A stretch of DNA of 64,000 nucleotides, from positions 42,105,664 through 42,169,663 of the forward strand of contig JAVGWX010000005.1 in assembly GCA_036924085.1 (NCBI GenBank), given 5' to 3'. Origin of the DNA: Ariolimax columbianus. Taxonomy: Eukaryota; Mollusca; Gastropoda; Stylommatophora; Arionidae. The stretch's first letter is position 1. The number at the start of each line of letters is the position of its first letter. Both the position numbers and the translations under genes were made by a program. Below are positions 59,965-64,000 of the stretch, piece after piece. Under the pieces are notes generated by a model. That model made no database searches. It saw nothing but the letters and a program-made list of their open reading frames with translations, and was not told where the DNA came from.

Positions 59965-59988
59965 GCGGCTTAATTTGACTCAACACGG
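58766..59988 (+). pseudogene. Truncated 18S rRNA pseudogene, second copy
   Basis: Covers the 18S 5' end to CAACACGG and includes the V2 block CTTTTATTAGTTGAAAACC, an intact CCAGCAGCCGCGGTAATTCC and TTAATCAAGAACGAAAGT. It is closer to functional 18S than the copy at 13913, with small deletions (e.g. around 59585). It ends at the same internal point and lacks the 3' third. Confidence 0.94.
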
Positions 59989-60500
59989 CCAACACTGAAA
60001 TGACTGACATGCCGAGACCACTTTCCTTGGGTCTAATATGGAACTGGTGTTGGATTTAGACCCTCAGAAATCTGGGGTTATGCAGATTATGCCCTCTGTG
60101 GCTCGGTTGGTCTGCATCCAGTGTTTGAAAAAGGAATTGACGGAAGAGCACTATCAGGATCCACGCTAAATTTGACTCAAGACACAAACACTGTAGAACG
60201 ACTGACAAATCGAGAGCACCTTCGTTGGGTCTAATAGTGAACGTGTGCTGGAATTAGACCCTCGAAAATCTGGGGGCTACCATCTAAGTAACTTGATTGT
60301 CTCGCTAAAGGAATTGATGGAAGGGCACCACCAGGAGTGGAACCTGTGGCTAAATTTGACTGAACACGCCAATACTGTAGAACGACTGGAAAATCGAGAG
60401 CACTACCGTTGGGTCTAATAATGAACGTACGCTGGTATTAGACTCACGGAAGACAAGTCAGCTCTCTAACACTCTAATGAAAGAACGCTACGGAAATCGT
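59926..60500 (+). repeat. Tandem 18S/28S chimeric monomers, second copy
   Basis: Units begin at 59926, 60130 and 60307 and match the array at 15006-15570 in order and junctions. The second unit has lost part of its 18S block. The array precedes the 28S modules. Confidence 0.8.
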
Positions 60501-60584
60501 GTTCAACTCCGCAGAAACCGCAGATTTCAAATACCTGGTCATTGACAAACAAAAGCCCTAAATAAATTCGTCTGGCCAAATAGT

Positions 60585-61700
60585 GAACGGGTGCTGGAAA
60601 TAGACCATCTGAAGACAGGTCAGTTTTACCCTACTAATGACAGGGCGTTGCTACGGAAAACCAGCTCATAACGAGAGGAGCCGCAGACACTTTGGTTCAC
60701 GTACCAGGCTGATAAGCCAATGGCGCGAGGCTACCATGTGGGGGATTACGGCCGAACCCTTGTAAAATCTCAGCCCAAAATCTCAGCACCACTGCAATTG
60801 GAGGCTCCTACGTGCTCGGGACCTGGGGCTTGCGACAGGTCAGCTGGAGACAGGTCAGCTCTCTAATCTTCAAATGAAGGATCGCTACGGAAACCGTGCC
60901 TTAACACCGCGGAAACCGCAGGCTCCAGATACCTAGACACGGACAAACAAAAGCCCTCTATTAATTCGTCCTGGCCAAAAAATGAACGGGTGCTGGAAAT
61001 AGATCATCGAAAGACAGGTCAGTTTTACCCTACAAATGACAAGGCGTTGCTACGGAAATCCTGCTCAACTCGAGAGGAACCGCAGACATTTGGTGCACGT
61101 ACCAGGCTGATAAGCGAGGCTAAGAGAGGCTACCATGTGAGGGATAACGGCCGAACGCCTCTAAGCCAAAATCCCGCGCAAAAGCTCAGCACGATTGCAA
61201 GGGGAGGCCTCGACATGGTGGGGACCTGGGGCCCCATCCCCGCCCGGTCGAGCCGCAGAATGAGGACTCTGCCGTCCGCTGATCAAAGCGGGCGGGAAGC
61301 TGCTCGATATTCACCCCATACGGCGATGAGGTATGAAACCATTTGTATAAGACTTAGTTCTCGGTCGGGGTACCCTAAGCAGTAGATCAGCTACCTCACT
61401 GCGAAGCGAACTCCTGAGACTCAATCCTTGACGATGAGATATGTCCGCTCCCCAGGCGAACAACATCTCCGTGCAATGACCAAGCTTGTTCCCTGGGCAA
61501 ATGCACTTTTTCGACAGGAATCACAGGTCGCTGACATTTGGTCCACGTGCTTGGCTGATAAGCTACCATCTGAGGGACTACGGCCGAACGCCTCTAAGCC
61601 AGAATCCCGCCCTTAATCTCAGCACCACTGTGATGGGAGGCTACGACATGGCTGGGATTTGCGTCCCAGCCCGGCCCGGTCGAGCCGCAGGAATGCACCT
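60585..61700 (+). pseudogene. Reiterated 28S 3'-end modules
   Basis: Three partial copies of the 28S 3' end lie in a row. Module 1 (about 60585-60836) stops after GGGACCTGGGGCTTGCG. Module 2 (about 60975-61445) reaches the terminal landmarks (GGTCGGGGTACC, TAGATCAGCTACCTCACTGC, TCCTTGACGATGAG). Module 3 (about 61515-61700) restarts at TTTGGTCCACGTGCTTGGCT and contains CGCCTCTAAGCCAGAATCCC. The other copies have only one module. Module 3 looks closest to standard 28S. Confidence 0.82.
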
Positions 61701-62292
61701 GGTAAAATGCACTCCCTCCTCGCTCTTTGCCTCTGTCTACTATCAGTCATTATAATGGACGCAGAAGAGATGCAGTCCAGCGGACATTGCACCTCCTGCC
61801 CTATGGTGACAACCTCCCGGGTGGCGGGGAATGCTAGGCGTACCATCACTGCAGATGAGCCGAGAAAATAAAGCGAGCAAAAAGATACCTCACTCATATG
61901 CATATGCTACGTTGCTGGCAGGACTTGACGATCCTGGGAAAAAGTCACACTGGACTGCCTCTAGCCAAAGGCTAAGGAGGGCAACCCTACAGAAACGCCT
62001 GTTGAAATCGGATGCACTGTGCCACTGGCTAACAAATCAAAACAGTGCAACGTAAATATCGCTTTAAACAGCGTACGATGAAGAAGAAGAATGCACCTGT
62101 GGTACAGAGAAAATGACCCCTGAACATCTGCTGCAAAATTGCCCGACATACGAGGACCAGAGAAAGCACATGTGGCCATCACCAGTGCCAACACTAGAAA
62201 AGCTCTATGGCAGTGTCGACAGCCTCAGGATCACAGCTGCTTTCTTCGGACAAATACAAATTGACGTTTGACAGCGTTGAAGAAGAAGAAGA

Positions 62293-63620
62293 ATACTAAT
62301 ATTTTTTGTAATAGTTACATAACTTTTTTGTCACTTTTGTTATTCCAATGCACAATTGCTAAAAAAAAAAGAAAGGGTCTAGACAGTGAGTTTGTTTTAT
62401 TGTAGCAGGAACAATTACAATATACATCATTTTCTTTATGTAATCAAAAAAAAAAAAATATATATATATGAGCCTTTTGTTTGAGAATTCTTCTTCTTCT
62501 TCTTCTTACGTTGTTTGAGAATTCAATAAACAGGTATTAGTATTGATATGTGTTGAAAAAGGCGTGCAGACCTGCAGATGTTCTGTGGCGTTATCTGTCA
62601 CTACCAAGTTAGAAAAAAACAGCCACAACAAATGGTGTCCATATGAGAAAGACGTAGCAGATGAAACTGTTCAAACAAACACACCAGTAACCTACCCCTG
62701 TTGTTGTTGTGGCTAATATAAAACCAGTATTTTAGGACTGCGACAGGAATCAAGTACTAAAAAAGATCACTGAAGGAAATACACAACATGTATATCAATG
62801 ATTTATTGAACAGTGCTATTTACAAATGAAGTCCCAAGATGAAGAATCATTGTCTAACTATTGTGAAAGCTGGTGTTGCTTTTGCAGTTTCTTTTTTCAA
62901 ATGACAGGAAAAAATTTATGTTGGAAATGGAATTACATACTTACAGGTATCTGAGAGAGTCCTGTAAACAGTAGAGCCTTTTGTCGCAAAACAGCACATC
63001 AGAGAAAAGCTATTAAGGCATCATATTATGCCAGAAGGGCAAATCAGAGGAGGGGATTTGTAATGGATGATTGGCAGACAGTTAATGAATGATTCATATA
63101 TCACGCTAGTGGTCATTGATAACATTCAAGGTATTTAATCATCAGAAAATAGTGAAAAATATTGTCCTAAACTTGTTGTGGAAAATTGAAATGTACAGAC
63201 TGTTTGTGTGATAACTTTTTTTGTTTTTAACGCAATTGTCCTGCAACTTTGAACACATATTCTAGAACACCATGGCTTAGTTATAAACTATGGAAATCAA
63301 ACTATTTTACAATGTGTAATAGTTATTATAAATTGGATAATCAAATGTTTTACCAAATTTGAGTAAATATTTGAATTTTCATAAAAACAATCGTAAAAGA
63401 TCGAGCTTTGGTTTTCCTGCGAGTCCGAAGGCCTATTTAAAGCAGGGAATGGATAAACCACTTTGAAAGACTGACGACTAAATGACGAAACTTTCGTGTC
63501 AGCGATTGTCCGTTTCACAATGGTTGCCGTCAATTGCCGTCTATTAGCTGAATAACTCTTACACCGATATGAGCGACTTTTTGCACGTCAACTGATCTTT
63601 TCAATGTTCCAATGACTTAA
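62293..63620. other. Mostly unassigned AT-rich interval
   Basis: Contains A-runs and a short TA repeat (62449-62469) and the 20-bp tail-only insertion at 62491-62510. I recognise no gene in the remainder. Confidence 0.4.
62491..62510 (-). mobile_element. Tail-only family A insertion (20 bp)
   Basis: The 14-bp repeat TTGTTTGAGAATTC is perfect at 62477-62490 and 62511-62524. Between the two copies lie 20 bp that read CGTAAGAAGAAGAAGAAGAA on the minus strand, i.e. the last few bases of family A plus its tail. This is an extreme 5' truncation. Confidence 0.8.
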
Positions 63621-63624
63621 TAAT

Positions 63625-63861
63625 TTACATTGTGTCAGGTATTGCCATTTTCTTCAAGTGTCTTGTTCTTTTGGTATTTATTAGCAAAGGAATTATCGTG
63701 TTCCTTGAAGAAATAATGAACTGTAAACACATTTTTTTATGTATTTTTTTAGGCATAGGCGTTTCTCTAATTTGAATGAGCTTTTCTACATTAGGTTCCA
63801 CATAATGCCCTTTCGTAATGTAGTTCACGTATTTTAGGAGCTGTAAGAAGTAAATTGGCAT
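63625..63861 (-). pseudogene. Possible Ty3/gypsy-like pol fragment
   Basis: A 78-codon minus-strand frame reads LLKYVNYITKGHYVEPNVEK, then IQIRETPMPKKIHKK. This resembles the RT/RNase H connection of Ty3/gypsy-type LTR retrotransposons (G-x-x-P...K...I...P-x-P). The following residues fit less well. No LTR, integrase or protease was recognised nearby. The alternative is a chance AT-rich frame. Confidence 0.4.
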
Positions 63862-64000
63862 GTTGAAGAAAACAATGTGTGAAAATATAAAAGCACACGA
63901 TATTAGAACATCTAAAGCTCATACTTCAGATGGATTTGTTCAGTTGTATAAATAGATGCTGGAGCAAACAATAAATGGTTATAATTCAGTTCTGAGATCC

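Larger units (their letters stand above)
58118..62088 (+). mobile_element. Non-autonomous rRNA-headed derivative of family A
   Basis: A 3.97-kb insertion bounded by GAATGCACCTGT on both sides (58106-58117 and 62089-62100). The leading GAA may overlap the tail, leaving at least 9 bp. It carries the ETS-like segment, 18S, tandem monomers, reiterated 28S 3'-end modules and a shortened leader (AAAGGCTAAGGAGGGCAACC), then jumps from CAGTGCAACGTAAAT straight to the 3' end AGCGTACGATGAAGAAGAAG. The entire pol is missing. It keeps an 18S V2 segment absent from the copy at 13282, so it is not a daughter of that copy. Confidence 0.93.
53826..62292 (+). pseudogene. Old family A relative hosting two later insertions
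   Basis: The host pieces are 53826-54992, 57771-58117 and 62101-62292. Together they run from the RT active site (FADDLDMW, about 53864) through the thumb and RNase H (ALKSQKNTEL, WVPSHCNIQGNEEA) to a C-terminal cysteine region (about 62095) and a GAA tail. Substitutions, stops (e.g. after LAK at 57886) and small deletions set it clearly apart from the intact family A copy. Insertions are a minus-strand family A copy and the rRNA-headed derivative. Its own TSD was not identified. Confidence 0.85.

Overview
This is a repeat-dense animal nuclear window, with no bacterial-type gene organisation. It is dominated by non-LTR retrotransposons (LINEs) in various states of decay. Two truncated 18S rRNA copies read like molluscan 18S, and a cephalopod is plausible. 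That assignment rests on recall of conserved 18S segments and is not a database result. I found one candidate host-gene exon (12841-13017, minus) and no complete host gene.

The central player is one young LINE family, called family A here. Its single 1302-aa polyprotein carries an APE-type endonuclease, a reverse transcriptase, an RNase H and a C-terminal CxC...H...C motif, and the element ends in a GAA-repeat tail. I recognise nine copies or close relatives that keep RT/RNase H coding or the 3' end, one more copy with its coding region deleted, and one insertion consisting of almost nothing but tail. The copy at 23859-28702 has an intact ORF and a perfect 13-bp target-site duplication (TSD).

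The most unusual feature is the 5' region of family A, which is built from ribosomal RNA. In order it contains what looks like 5' ETS, about 1.15 kb of 18S, tandem 18S/28S chimeric monomers, and the 3' end of 28S including the sarcin-ricin loop. Two copies (13282-19891 and 58118-62088) start at the same nucleotide. The second is bounded by a TSD and has lost its whole coding region, so rRNA-headed copies have moved as units. The order follows an rDNA transcription unit, which suggests an ancestor downstream of 28S that was copied from a Pol I read-through transcript.

Layout: 0-2.2 kb RT/RNase H LINE remnant; 2.4-5.5 kb EN/RT LINE H with a family A-like insertion; 6.2-7.6 kb family A-like fragment; 7.7-12.2 kb minus-strand LINE split by two family A insertions; 12.4-13.0 kb LINE scrap and the candidate exon; 13.3-19.9 kb rRNA-headed family A copy; 20.9-21.6 kb TSD-flanked retroposon; 22.5-22.9 kb tRNA-derived SINE; 23.6-30.1 kb minus-strand RTE-like LINE split by the intact family A copy; 30.9-34.7 kb two copies of LINE G; 35.6-37.2 kb RNase H and RT scraps; 38-40 kb RTE-like copies; 40.9-42.1 kb LINE scrap; 43.1-50.6 kb LINE E hosting nested LINE F, family A and RTE insertions; 50.9-53.2 kb LINE K split by an RTE copy; 53.8-62.3 kb old family A relative hosting a minus-strand family A copy and the rRNA-headed derivative; 62.3-64 kb mostly unassigned, with a possible LTR-retrotransposon pol scrap.

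The nesting gives relative ages. Family A and the ATG-tailed RTE-like family are youngest. LINEs C, E, F, G, H and K are old and broken.
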